From Bradyrhizobium sp. CCGB01 (GTDB taxonomy: Bacteria > Pseudomonadota > Alphaproteobacteria > Rhizobiales > Xanthobacteraceae): 64,000 nt of DNA. The DNA lies in NCBI RefSeq assembly GCF_024199795.1, contig NZ_JANADK010000001.1, forward strand, positions 3,596,001 through 3,660,000. Reading direction: 5' to 3'. The position numbers were made by a program, and so were the translations under genes. Below are positions 53,886-62,158 of this stretch, in pieces. A model generated the notes under the pieces. It did no database searches. It worked only from the letters and a program-made list of their open reading frames with translations, and was not told where the DNA came from. Position 1 is the first letter of the stretch. Each line of letters opens with the position of its first letter.

Positions 53886-53961
53886 GGGAACCTCTCGATT
53901 TGCATTGGGGACGATGCGACGCGCTTCCCAACCCCCTCGCAAACCTTAGCCAGTTCCCGAG

Positions 53962-53998
53962 TGAGGTGCATAGATCAGAATTTTAGTTGCGCACCTCA
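53962..53998. promoter_or_regulatory. 8-bp perfect inverted repeat upstream of the sugar transporter
   Basis: TGAGGTGC (53962-53969) and GCACCTCA (53991-53998) are exact inverted copies separated by 21 bp in the divergent gap between the SDR and the binding-protein gene. It could be two operator half-sites for the LacI protein encoded at the end of the operon, or a leader hairpin. The spacing is wider than usual for LacI, so the assignment is weak. Confidence 0.35.
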
Positions 53999-54052
53999 AA
54001 AACTGAAGGCAGGATTGCACCCAACGAATAAGAGCCTGTTGGGAGGATTGTG

Positions 54053-55312
54053 ATGAGACTGCTCGCGAAGCTGGGACTCGCCACTGCCGCATGCTTGCTT
54101 TGGGCCGGCACCGCCACAGCCGACACGACGGTGAAATGGCTGCACATCGAGGCCAATCCGGCCCAGGTGAAGATCTGGGAGGAGGTTGCGAGGGCCTATG
54201 AGGCGTCGCATCCCGGCGTCAAGGTCGAGATGCAGTTCCTCGAGAACGAGGCTTACAAAGCCAAGCTGCCGACCATCCTGCAATCCAAGGACCGGCCCAA
54301 CATCATCTACAGCTGGGCTGGCGGCGTCCTGAAGACGCAGATCGAGGCCGGCGTGCTCGACGACATCACCGATCAGGTGAAGGGTTACAGCGATAGCCTG
54401 ACGCCGGCGGCGCTCGCCGCCTTCACAGCGAACGGCCGCGTCTATGGTCTTCCGACCGCGCTGTCCCAGGTCGGCTTCCTCTGCAACAAGGAGCTGATGG
54501 CCAAGGCGAAGGTCGACCCCGCAGGGATCAAGAGCTGGGACGATCTGCTTGCCGCCGTGAAAACGTTGAAAGCCGCCGGCGTGACCCCGATCGTGGTCGG
54601 CGGCGCCGACAAATGGCCGTTGCACTTCTATTGGACCCATCTTGCGGTACGTATCGGCGGCAAGCCGGCGTTCGATGCGGCGCTACGCGGCGAGGGGGGC
54701 GGCTTCGCCGGGGAGACGTTCCAGAAATCCGGCGAGTTGTTCAAGCAACTCGTCGATCTCCAGCCGTTCCAGAATGGCTTCCTTGGCTTCAAGAATCCGC
54801 AGGCCGTTGGCTATTTCGGCGACGGCAAGGCGGCGATGACGCTTGCGATCAGCACCGTCTATCATTTGCAGCGCGCTCTCGCCGCCGACAAAGTCGGATT
54901 GAGCGAAGACAAGATCTGCTGGTTCGACTTCCCGGTTGTGGCCGGCGGCAAGGGTGCCTCGACCGATACGCTCGGCGGCATCACCGGCTGGCTGATCACC
55001 AAGGGGTCGCCGAAGGAGGCTGTCGACTTCCTGAAATACTTCGTCTCCAGGGACGTCCAGACCCGGCTTGCTGCCGGCAACTTCATCATCCCGGTGGTGC
55101 AGGGCGCGGACGCCGGTCTCAACAACTCCTTCATGAAGCTGATCGCGGCGAATCTCGCAAAGTCGAACTACCACCAGAATTTCTATGACCAGAGCCTCGG
55201 TCCGTCGGTCGGTCGCGTCGTCAACGACGTCACCGCGGAGATCGCCGGCGGCAGCATGAGCCCGCAGGACGCTGCGAAAGCGATTGAAGCGGCGTGGAAG
55301 CAGGGCAACTGA
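54053..55312 (+). CDS. CUT1 sugar ABC transporter binding protein (MalE/UgpB type)
   Basis: 419 residues from ATG 54053, with GGGAGGA at 54041-54047; the GTG one codon earlier is possible. Signal peptide MRLLAKLGLATAACLLWAGTATA. Type-II binding fold: VKWLHIEANPAQVKIWEEVARAYEASHPGVKVEM, LPTILQSKDRPNIIYSWAGGVLKTQIEAGVLDDIT, GYFGDGKAAMTLAIST, GGITGWLITKGSPKEAVDFLKYF. It captures an oligosaccharide, sugar or polyol. First gene of a transporter-dehydrogenase operon. Confidence 0.93.
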   Translation: MRLLAKLGLATAACLLWAGTATADTTVKWLHIEANPAQVKIWEEVARAYEASHPGVKVEMQFLENEAYKAKLPTILQSKDRPNIIYSWAGGVLKTQIEAGVLDDITDQVKGYSDSLTPAALAAFTANGRVYGLPTALSQVGFLCNKELMAKAKVDPAGIKSWDDLLAAVKTLKAAGVTPIVVGGADKWPLHFYWTHLAVRIGGKPAFDAALRGEGGGFAGETFQKSGELFKQLVDLQPFQNGFLGFKNPQAVGYFGDGKAAMTLAISTVYHLQRALAADKVGLSEDKICWFDFPVVAGGKGASTDTLGGITGWLITKGSPKEAVDFLKYFVSRDVQTRLAAGNFIIPVVQGADAGLNNSFMKLIAANLAKSNYHQNFYDQSLGPSVGRVVNDVTAEIAGGSMSPQDAAKAIEAAWKQGN

Positions 55313-55314
55313 CG

Positions 55315-56253
55315 GTGGCGCGGCGGCTCGCGATCATGTCGGCGATGGGCGTTACCGGTGAGACGGCCCCGCAGGCGCTGCGCGGCCCGAGCTGGGACGG
55401 CCGCTTCACTGTCCTGATCCTGTTCCTGCCGCCGGCGCTACTGCTGTTCACGCTGTTCGTGGTGCTCCCGATCGGCGAGGCCGCCTGGTACTCGGCTTTC
55501 AACTGGAACGGATTTGGCAGGCCGACCAACTGGATCGGCTTCGACAACTACCGCTTTGTGTTGGAGACACGCGCTTTCTGGCTCGCGTTGCGCAATAACG
55601 GGCTGATCATCGCTGTTTCGCTCGCCATCCAGCTGCCGCTTGCGCTCACGCTGGCCTTGATGCTCGCCGAACGCTTTCGCGGGGCGGTGGCCCTGCGCAT
55701 GCTGTTCTTCATGCCCTATATCCTGGCCGAGATCGCGACCGGGCTGATCTTCAGCTTCGTCTATGATGGCGACTACGGCCTTGTCGCCTCGATCTGGCGC
55801 AGCTTCGGCGCCGAGCCCCCGCATCTGCTGGCCTCGACCGACACGGCGATGCTGGCCGTGCTGATCGTCATCGTCTGGAAGTACTTTGGTTTCCACATGA
55901 TGCTGTTCATCGCGGCGCTCCAGAGCCTCGACAAGAGCCTGATCGAGGCCGCGCGCATTGACGGCGCGACGCGATCGCAAGCCCTGCGACATGTGGTCAT
56001 CCCCTTGCTCTATCCGACGATCCGGCTCTCCGTGTTCTTCGCCATCGTCGGCTCGCTGCAGCTGTTCGACCTCGTGATGCCACTGACGCGCGGGGGGCCT
56101 GCGGACTCCTCGAACACGATGGTGAGTTTCCTCTACAACAACGGCATCTCCCGCATGCGGGTCGGTTATGGCAGCGCCATCGGCGTAATTCTGTTCATGA
56201 TCTGCGTGACCTTTGCCTTCACGTACAAGCGATGGTTCATGCGCGATGAGTAA
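55315..56253 (+). CDS. CUT1 sugar ABC transporter permease (MalF type)
   Basis: 312 residues from GTG 55315; ATG 55336 is an alternative start, and the frame is open from 55294 inside the preceding gene. Six hydrophobic segments: LILFLPPALLLFTLFVVLPIGEAAWYSAFNWNGF, LRMLFFMPYILAEIATGLIFSFVYDGD. The EAA loop that docks the ATPase reads LDKSLIEAARIDGATRSQALRHVVIPLL near residue 210. Its last 8 bp overlap the next permease (ATGAGTAA). Confidence 0.92.
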   Translation: MARRLAIMSAMGVTGETAPQALRGPSWDGRFTVLILFLPPALLLFTLFVVLPIGEAAWYSAFNWNGFGRPTNWIGFDNYRFVLETRAFWLALRNNGLIIAVSLAIQLPLALTLALMLAERFRGAVALRMLFFMPYILAEIATGLIFSFVYDGDYGLVASIWRSFGAEPPHLLASTDTAMLAVLIVIVWKYFGFHMMLFIAALQSLDKSLIEAARIDGATRSQALRHVVIPLLYPTIRLSVFFAIVGSLQLFDLVMPLTRGGPADSSNTMVSFLYNNGISRMRVGYGSAIGVILFMICVTFAFTYKRWFMRDE

Positions 56254-57094
56254 CGCCGAGACCTCCCGCGCCCCATTCGATCCTGCGATGCTGTTTAGGG
56301 TGTTGTTCCTCGCGCTCGTCGCCGTCTTCGTGCTGGTGCCGCTGCTCGCGACTCTGCTCGGTGGCTTCAAATCGCTCGGCGAACTGCGCGTCAATCCGTT
56401 CGGCCTGCCGCGTCACTGGGAGTGGCAGAACTATGCCGACATCCTGTTCTCTGCGCGCTACTGGCAGCTGCTGCGCAACTCGCTGATCATCTCGACCCTC
56501 ACGGTGGTCCTGACCCTGATCGTCGCCTCGATGGCGGCGTTCACCTTCGCCCATGTCAGGTTCTACGGCAGCTCGATGCTGCTGAGCTACCTGACGCTCG
56601 GCCTGCTGTTTCCGGCCGCGACCGCGGTGCTGCCGCTCTTCATCAAAGTGCGCGATCTCGGGCTGCTCGATACCTATTTCGGCGTGGCTCTGCCGCAGGT
56701 GGCCTTCAGCCTTGCGATGAGCGTGCTGCTGCTGCGCCGTTTCTTCAAGGACATCCCCTACGAATTGCTGGAGGCCGCGCTGGTCGACGGCTGCAGCTAT
56801 ATCAAATTCTTCCGCTATGTGACGCTGCCGTTGTCGCGACCGATCCTGGCGACCGTCGGTACCATCACTTTCGTCAACAGCTGGAACGCCTATCTGTTGC
56901 CGCTGGTGATGCTCAACACCGATGCGCTCTATCCCTGGCCGCTCGGTATCATGGTTTATCAGGGCGAGTATTCGTCCGAGTGGCACCTGATCCTGGCTTT
57001 CATCACGCTGACCATCCTGCCGACCATCATTCTCTTTCTTCTGGCGCAGAAACACATCGTCGCCGGCCTTACTGCAGGCGCGGTCAAGGGATGA
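56246..57094 (+). CDS. CUT1 sugar ABC transporter permease (MalG type)
   Basis: 282 residues from ATG 56246. Six hydrophobic segments, EAA loop PYELLEAALVDGCSYIKFFRYVTLPLSRPIL, and the C-terminal TLTILPTIILFLLAQKHIVAGLTAGAVKG that ends almost all MalG-type proteins. Overlaps the MalF-type gene by 8 bp. No ATP-binding gene follows; the next gene, 21 bp on, is a dehydrogenase. Confidence 0.93.
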   Translation: MSNAETSRAPFDPAMLFRVLFLALVAVFVLVPLLATLLGGFKSLGELRVNPFGLPRHWEWQNYADILFSARYWQLLRNSLIISTLTVVLTLIVASMAAFTFAHVRFYGSSMLLSYLTLGLLFPAATAVLPLFIKVRDLGLLDTYFGVALPQVAFSLAMSVLLLRRFFKDIPYELLEAALVDGCSYIKFFRYVTLPLSRPILATVGTITFVNSWNAYLLPLVMLNTDALYPWPLGIMVYQGEYSSEWHLILAFITLTILPTIILFLLAQKHIVAGLTAGAVKG

Positions 57095-57115
57095 GCGTAC
57101 TTCACGGAGATCAAA

Positions 57116-58213
57116 ATGAGAAAAGTCGGCATCGGAATCATCGGCTGCGGCAATATCAGCACAGCCTATCTGAAGGCGGCCCAGCGCTTTCCAGTCATGG
57201 AAATCAAGGCGCTCGCCGATATGCGCAGCGATGCGGCAGAGCGGCAGGGCGCCGCCTTCGGGCTGCCGGCGATGCGGGTCGACCAATTGCTCAAGCGCGA
57301 TGATGTCGAGATCGTCATCAATCTCACCGTGCCGCTCGCGCACACCGACGTCAGCCTCGCCGTGCTGAACGCCGGCAAGCACGTTCACTCCGAGAAGCCG
57401 CTCGGCATCAACGTCGCGGAAGCCCGCAAGGTGATGGATCTCGCCGCGCAGAAGGGCCTTCGCGTCGGCTCCGCGCCCGACACGTTCCTCGGCGGCGGGC
57501 ACCAGACCGCGCGCAAGCTCATCGACGACGGCGCGATCGGCACGCCGGTCGCCGGAAGCGCCTTCTTCGGCTGTCCCGGCCACGAGCGCTGGCATCCGGC
57601 GCCCGGCTTCTATTACTTGCGCGGCGGCGGCCCGATGCTCGACATGGGCCCGTATTACATCACCAATCTCGTGCAACTGCTCGGCCCGGTCGCGAGCGTG
57701 ATGGGCTCGACCGCGCGCCCGAAATCCGAGCGGCTGGTCACCAGCCAGCCGCTGAACGGCACGCTGATCCCGGTCGAGGTGCCGACCCATGTCGCCGGTA
57801 CGCTCGAATTCGAGAGCGGCGCGGTCGTCTCGATCGCGATGAGCTTCGATGTCCCGAAGCATCGGCACGTGCCGATCGAGATCTATGGCGACAAGGGCAG
57901 CATGCTGGTGCCGGATCCGAACCGCTTCGGTGGTGAGGTGCAAGTCGCAAAGACCGGCGGCGAATGGGAGCCGCTGCCATTGACACACGGTCATGTCGAC
58001 GGCGAGTTCCGCTCCATCGGGGTCGCTGACATGGCCGCCGCGATCCTGAACGACCGACCGCACCGCGCCAGCGGCGCGCTCGCGTTCCACGTGCTCGAGG
58101 TGATGGAGGCGTTCCAGACCTCCGCCGAAGAAGGACGGCGCGTCAAGATCGGGAGCACCGTCGAGCGGCCGGCGGCGCTGCCGGCCGGACATGAAACCGG
58201 ACAGATCGACTGA
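57116..58213 (+). CDS. Gfo/Idh/MocA-family oxidoreductase
   Basis: 365 residues. NAD(P)-binding GIIGCGNISTAYLKAA (residues 7-22), the family motif HVHSEKPLGINVAEA (catalytic Lys in EKP, about residue 97), then the C-terminal beta-sheet domain (GGGPMLDMGPYYITNLVQLLGPV with the conserved Asp/His-type site, here DMGPYY). Members oxidise sugars or inositols at C1 or C3. With ThuA next door, formation of a 3-keto sugar is a reasonable hypothesis. 10 bp before the ThuA gene start region. Confidence 0.92.
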   Translation: MRKVGIGIIGCGNISTAYLKAAQRFPVMEIKALADMRSDAAERQGAAFGLPAMRVDQLLKRDDVEIVINLTVPLAHTDVSLAVLNAGKHVHSEKPLGINVAEARKVMDLAAQKGLRVGSAPDTFLGGGHQTARKLIDDGAIGTPVAGSAFFGCPGHERWHPAPGFYYLRGGGPMLDMGPYYITNLVQLLGPVASVMGSTARPKSERLVTSQPLNGTLIPVEVPTHVAGTLEFESGAVVSIAMSFDVPKHRHVPIEIYGDKGSMLVPDPNRFGGEVQVAKTGGEWEPLPLTHGHVDGEFRSIGVADMAAAILNDRPHRASGALAFHVLEVMEAFQTSAEEGRRVKIGSTVERPAALPAGHETGQID

Positions 58214-58223
58214 GGGAATGACC

Positions 58224-58868
58224 ATGCGCAAGGCAATGATTGTATGGGGCGGCTGGCCGGGACACGATCCCGATCTCTGTGCCTCGATGATCCGCGGCTG
58301 GCTCAAGGCGGAAGGTTTTGAGGTCCGGATCGAGACGACGACAGAAGCATTCGGCGATCCGGCGATCCATGATCTGTCACTGATCATCCCGATCTACACG
58401 ATGTCGAAGATCGAGAAAGCGGAAGCGCTCAATCTCTGCGCGGCCGTGCGGAGCGGCGTCGGACTCGCCGGCCATCATGGCGGCATGGGCGATGCGTTCC
58501 GTGATTCCGTCGACTACCAGTTCCTGTGCGGCGGGCAGTGGGTCGCGCACCCCGGCAATATCATCGACTACAAGGTCGACTTGACGAAGCCGGATGACCC
58601 CATCATGAAGGGGCTGAAGAGCTTCGAGCATCGTTCCGAGCAGTATTACATGCATGTCGACCCCGCCAACGAGGTGTTGGCGACAACGACCTTCACCGGC
58701 GAGCACGCGCCCTGGATCGAGGGCGTGGTGATGCCCGTGGTCTGGAAGAAGCGCTACGGCGCGGGCAGGGTGTTCTATTCCTCGCTCGGCCACCGCGCTT
58801 ACGAGCTCGACGTACCGGAGATCCGAACGTTGATGATCCGCGGCATGCTGTGGGCGGCGCGCGAATGA
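58224..58868 (+). CDS. ThuA-like (class I glutamine amidotransferase-fold) protein
   Basis: 214 residues from ATG 58224, with GAGGGA 58212-58217 (ATG 58218 also possible). Flavodoxin-like fold: KAMIVWGGWPGHDPDLCASMIRGWL, LIIPIYTMSKIEKAEALNLCAAVRSGVGLAGHHGGMGDAFRDS, FEHRSEQYYMHVDP, GRVFYSSLGHRAYE. The GHHGG element is at the position of the amidotransferase nucleophile elbow but lacks Cys, as in ThuA proteins. ThuA of rhizobia takes part in trehalose/3-keto-disaccharide use. It overlaps the LacI gene by 4 bp. Confidence 0.9.
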   Translation: MRKAMIVWGGWPGHDPDLCASMIRGWLKAEGFEVRIETTTEAFGDPAIHDLSLIIPIYTMSKIEKAEALNLCAAVRSGVGLAGHHGGMGDAFRDSVDYQFLCGGQWVAHPGNIIDYKVDLTKPDDPIMKGLKSFEHRSEQYYMHVDPANEVLATTTFTGEHAPWIEGVVMPVVWKKRYGAGRVFYSSLGHRAYELDVPEIRTLMIRGMLWAARE

Positions 58869-59908
58869 CGGCGACGCAGCCGGTGGTTCGCGCCACGCTT
58901 GAGGACGTCGCGCGTGCCGCGGGCGTTTCGCTCGCAACCGTTGACCGGGTCGTCAACCGGCGCGAAGGCGTGCGTGCCAAGACCGTCGCCCGCGTCGAAG
59001 CTGCGGTTGCAAAACTCGGCTATCGTGCCGACGTCGCGGCCGCGCGGCTCGCCCGTGGGCAGACGTTCCGCTTCGCCTTCGTGCTGCCGAGCGGTAGCAA
59101 CAGCTTCATGACCAACCTGGCCGAGCAGGTCCAGCGCACCGCGGGATGGCTCGCCGGCCACCGCGGATTCATCGATATCCTCCATGTCGACGTGTTCGAT
59201 CCGGATGTGCTCGCGCCGGTGCTGGAAAACCTGTCGCCGGCCTATCAGGGCGTCGCCGTCATCGCGCTCGACCATCCCAGAGTGCGCGCTGCGATTGACG
59301 AGCTCGCCGCGCGCGGGGTCGCCGTGGTGACCCTGGTGTCGGACGCGCCGAGCTCGCGGCGACTGCATTATGTCGGTATCGACAACCCGGCCGCGGGACG
59401 AACTGCGGCAACGCTGATGGGACGTTTTCTCGCGGGCGGCGAGGGGAAGGTTGCCGTGATCGCGGGATCGCTGTCGTTGCGCGATCACACCGAGCGGCAG
59501 TTCGGCTTCCACCAGATCCTGTCCAGCGAGTATCCGAACCTGCGCGGGCTACCGGTGATCGAGGGGCGCGACGATAGCGAGCGCACGCGGGAGCTCACTG
59601 CCGCTCTGCTGGCGCGCCACGCCGATCTCCGCGGCATATACTGCTGTGGCGCCGGAAACCGCGGCATTGCCGATGCGCTCGAGGCCTCGGGCCGCGCCCG
59701 CGAGGTGGTCTGGATCACCCATGAGCTGACCCAGTATACGCGGCGTTTCCTGGTCCGCGGCACGCTCGATGCCATCATCAACCAGGATCCCGGCCATGAG
59801 GCGCGGTCCGCGGCGCGAGTTCTGCTCGCGCATTGTTCGGGGGAACCCATCAGCCCTGACCAGGAGCGCATCCGGATCGACATTTTCCTGCGGGACAATC
59901 TGCCGTAA
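58865..59908 (+). CDS. LacI-family transcriptional regulator (CUT1 operon)
   Basis: 347 residues from ATG 58865 (ATGA overlap with ThuA). Helix-turn-helix TLEDVARAAGVSLATVDRVVNRREGVRAKTVARVEAAVAKLGY, hinge AAARLARGQ, effector domain FRFAFVLPSGSNSFMTNL, LHYVGIDNPAAGRTAATLM, GIYCCGAGNRGIADAL. It shares the STAT/LATVDRV recognition-helix style and effector landmarks with the LacI at 33512. As last gene of the transporter operon it would autoregulate. Converges with the azoreductase gene, stops 28 bp apart. Confidence 0.93.
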   Translation: MTATQPVVRATLEDVARAAGVSLATVDRVVNRREGVRAKTVARVEAAVAKLGYRADVAAARLARGQTFRFAFVLPSGSNSFMTNLAEQVQRTAGWLAGHRGFIDILHVDVFDPDVLAPVLENLSPAYQGVAVIALDHPRVRAAIDELAARGVAVVTLVSDAPSSRRLHYVGIDNPAAGRTAATLMGRFLAGGEGKVAVIAGSLSLRDHTERQFGFHQILSSEYPNLRGLPVIEGRDDSERTRELTAALLARHADLRGIYCCGAGNRGIADALEASGRAREVVWITHELTQYTRRFLVRGTLDAIINQDPGHEARSAARVLLAHCSGEPISPDQERIRIDIFLRDNLP

Positions 59909-59935
59909 CGCTCGCGCGCCGTCTTCAACGGTCCA

Positions 59936-60562
59936 TCAGAATTTCGCTGCCATTGCGGCGAGGCGTTGATGGGCTCTTTCACGGGCGGCCTCGATCGGCT
60001 GTTGCGGTCCGGTGGTCGGCCCGATCGGCACGAAACGGACATTGCTGATACCGACAAAGCGCAAAATTTCCCGCAGGTAAGGCGTTGCCATGTCGATGCG
60101 CCCGCGGTTCATTCCGGTGGCGAAATCGCTGCCACTGGCGAGGATCACCGTGGTCGGCCGGTCCTTCAGCAGGGGGATATATCCCAGGGACGAGTCGAAC
60201 CGAAAGGTGAGACCGGGCTGGACGATGACATCGAACCACTGCTTGAGCTTATAGGGAATGCTGAAGTTCCACATCGGCGTCGAGATCAGCACCCGATCGG
60301 CGAGCGCAAAGCGTAGAGCGATCCGCTCGGCTTCGGCAAAACTGTCGCGCTGCGCATCGTTGAAAGCCTGCGCTTTCATGCGCGCATATTTGGCCTCGAC
60401 GATGGGACCAGCAAATTCCGGCAGCCGCTCGCGCCAGAGATCGACAACGTCGATGTCCCAGTCAGGTCGCGCCTGACGAAACCCCTCGAGGAAGACGCGC
60501 GCGCCGGCGCTCGACTCGGAATCGGTGCGGGGTGAGCAGGACAGGTGCAGGAGCTTTGCCAC
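59936..60562 (-). CDS. azoR: FMN-dependent NADH-azoreductase (flavodoxin-fold quinone reductase)
   Basis: 208 residues from GTG 60562 (then AKLLHLSCSPRTDSESS). The phosphate-binding loop CSPRTDSESSAGARVFLEGF, the FMN-ring loop STPMWNFSIPYKLKQWFDVIVQPGLTFRF and the SGSDFATG segment match AzoR. It transfers two electrons from NADH to quinones or azo compounds. Only 3 bp follow the lactonase-isochorismatase stop, so it is the last gene of that minus operon. A role in quinone detoxification during ring-compound breakdown is possible. Confidence 0.92.
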   Translation of the reverse strand: MAKLLHLSCSPRTDSESSAGARVFLEGFRQARPDWDIDVVDLWRERLPEFAGPIVEAKYARMKAQAFNDAQRDSFAEAERIALRFALADRVLISTPMWNFSIPYKLKQWFDVIVQPGLTFRFDSSLGYIPLLKDRPTTVILASGSDFATGMNRGRIDMATPYLREILRFVGISNVRFVPIGPTTGPQQPIEAARERAHQRLAAMAAKF

Positions 60563-60565
60563 CGC

Positions 60566-62140
60566 TCATCCCAGCGCTCTGATGACCGCGTCGGCCTTGG
60601 TGACGACGGCGACGTTCTGCATGGCGAAGTTGATTGATGCGGCGTGCCAGTCGGCATTCATGGTCGAGCAGCAGTCCTCGGGGACTATCATGAAATAGCC
60701 CTTGTCGGCGCCGGTCCGCGCGGTGTGCTCGATCGACATGTTGGTCCAGGCGCCGGTGTTGATGATCATGTCGCGGCCGGTGGCTTTCAGGATCGTCTCC
60801 AGCCGCGTGCCTTCCCAGGCGCTCATCCGCATCTTCTCGACGACGAAATCGCCGGGCCGCGGCTCCAGGCCCGAGACCGGGGAGGCGCCCCAGCTTCCGC
60901 GCACCATGGCCTTGCTGTCGACGAGGCCTTCGAAGAGCGGCGCATTCAACGTCACGCCGGGCGCGCCGGGCTCGACCACGAACCAGACATGGATGATGGC
61001 GACGCCGCGCGCCCGCGCGGTTTCCGCGAGGCGACGGACATTCTCGACGACATGCTGCTGTTTCGCATGAACAGGCGCACCTGACTCGGCGAATGCGCCG
61101 CCCTCCATGATCACGTCATTCTGGAGATCCTGGATGATCATGGCACAGCGTCGCGGGTCGAGCTGCATCTCGCCGTCGGCGACGATCGGGGCTGCCGGCG
61201 CGGAGCCAGTGGCCGCACCGGTGCCACTCCGCCGTCCGCTCATATAGGGCTCATGACGTGGGCCGACCCTGGTCGGGATCGCATAGACCGAATGCGTCGA
61301 GGTGAGATAGAGGGTGCGGAAATCCGACCCGCCCCAGGTGAGGTTGGCGACCAGTTCAGGCACGCGGAGCTTGCCGAGCAGCTCGCCGCCCGGCGAATAG
61401 ACCCAGACCCCGCCGGGCGCAGTGACCCAGACATTGCCGTGCTGGTCGCACTTCATGCCGTCGGGCAAGCCAGGCTCGAGCTCGGAGCGGATGCCACTTG
61501 CGAACACGCGCGCGCTCGACAGCGAGCCGTCGCCGCTGACGTCGAAGACGCGGATCAGCGCCTGCACGGTATCGTTGACATAGAGCAGTTTCTCGTCGGG
61601 CGAGAAGCACAGCCCGTTCGGCTGGTCGAACAGATTGCGATCGACCACGAGCTTCGGCTCGCCGCCTGGCACGATCCGATAGACACCCTGGAAACCGAGC
61701 TGGCGCGGCCGCTCGACACCGTAGACCGGCATGCGGCCATACCAGGGGTCAGAGAAGTAGATCGCGCCTGAAGAGTGCACGCAGACGTCGTTGGGGCTGT
61801 TGAGCTCCTGTCCGGCGAAGTGCGAGGCCAGCACCTCGCGCCGTCCGTCTGGCCGCTCGCGGATCAGCGACGAGGTCGCGTGCTCGCAGACGATCAGATT
61901 GAGCTCGGCATCATAGGTCATGCCGTTGCATTTGTTCGACGGACGCTTGACCTCGGCCACGCCGTGCCGCGCATCCCAGCGCCGGCGCACGTCGCCCGGC
62001 ATGTCCGAGAACAGGAGATATTGATCGACCGGATGCCAGATCGGCCCTTCCGTGAAGTCGAAGCCGGTGCCGACCTGCGCGACCGGCGCATAGGGGTCGA
62101 CCAGGGTTTCGAATGCGCTTCGCAAGGTGACATGGGTCAT
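60566..62140 (-). CDS. SMP-30/gluconolactonase - isochorismatase-fold fusion protein
   Basis: 524 residues. The first about 300 form a six-bladed SMP-30/gluconolactonase propeller (DFTEGPIWHPVDQYLLFSDM, NSPNDVCVHSSGAIYFSDPWYG, QPNGLCFSPDEKLLYVNDT, LPDGMKCDQHGNVWVT) with the metal-site Glu, Asn and Asp in place. After a linker, about 330-524 is an isochorismatase/cysteine-hydrolase domain: IIQDLQND (Asp), FVVEKMRMSAWEGT (Lys), then GAWTNMSIEHTA, where the usual catalytic Cys is Ser469 (TCG at 60736-60734). So a lactonase is joined to a hydrolase of altered nucleophile. No frameshift is seen between the domains. Confidence 0.88.
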   Translation of the reverse strand: MTHVTLRSAFETLVDPYAPVAQVGTGFDFTEGPIWHPVDQYLLFSDMPGDVRRRWDARHGVAEVKRPSNKCNGMTYDAELNLIVCEHATSSLIRERPDGRREVLASHFAGQELNSPNDVCVHSSGAIYFSDPWYGRMPVYGVERPRQLGFQGVYRIVPGGEPKLVVDRNLFDQPNGLCFSPDEKLLYVNDTVQALIRVFDVSGDGSLSSARVFASGIRSELEPGLPDGMKCDQHGNVWVTAPGGVWVYSPGGELLGKLRVPELVANLTWGGSDFRTLYLTSTHSVYAIPTRVGPRHEPYMSGRRSGTGAATGSAPAAPIVADGEMQLDPRRCAMIIQDLQNDVIMEGGAFAESGAPVHAKQQHVVENVRRLAETARARGVAIIHVWFVVEPGAPGVTLNAPLFEGLVDSKAMVRGSWGASPVSGLEPRPGDFVVEKMRMSAWEGTRLETILKATGRDMIINTGAWTNMSIEHTARTGADKGYFMIVPEDCCSTMNADWHAASINFAMQNVAVVTKADAVIRALG

Positions 62141-62158
62141 CGGTCGATCCTTGAGGTG

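Noticed and set aside
56237..58387. 716-codon open frame on the minus strand
   Set aside because: It lies opposite the MalG permease, Gfo/Idh and ThuA genes, has Arg/Asp/His-rich low-complexity content and no family motif; a shadow of high-GC coding.
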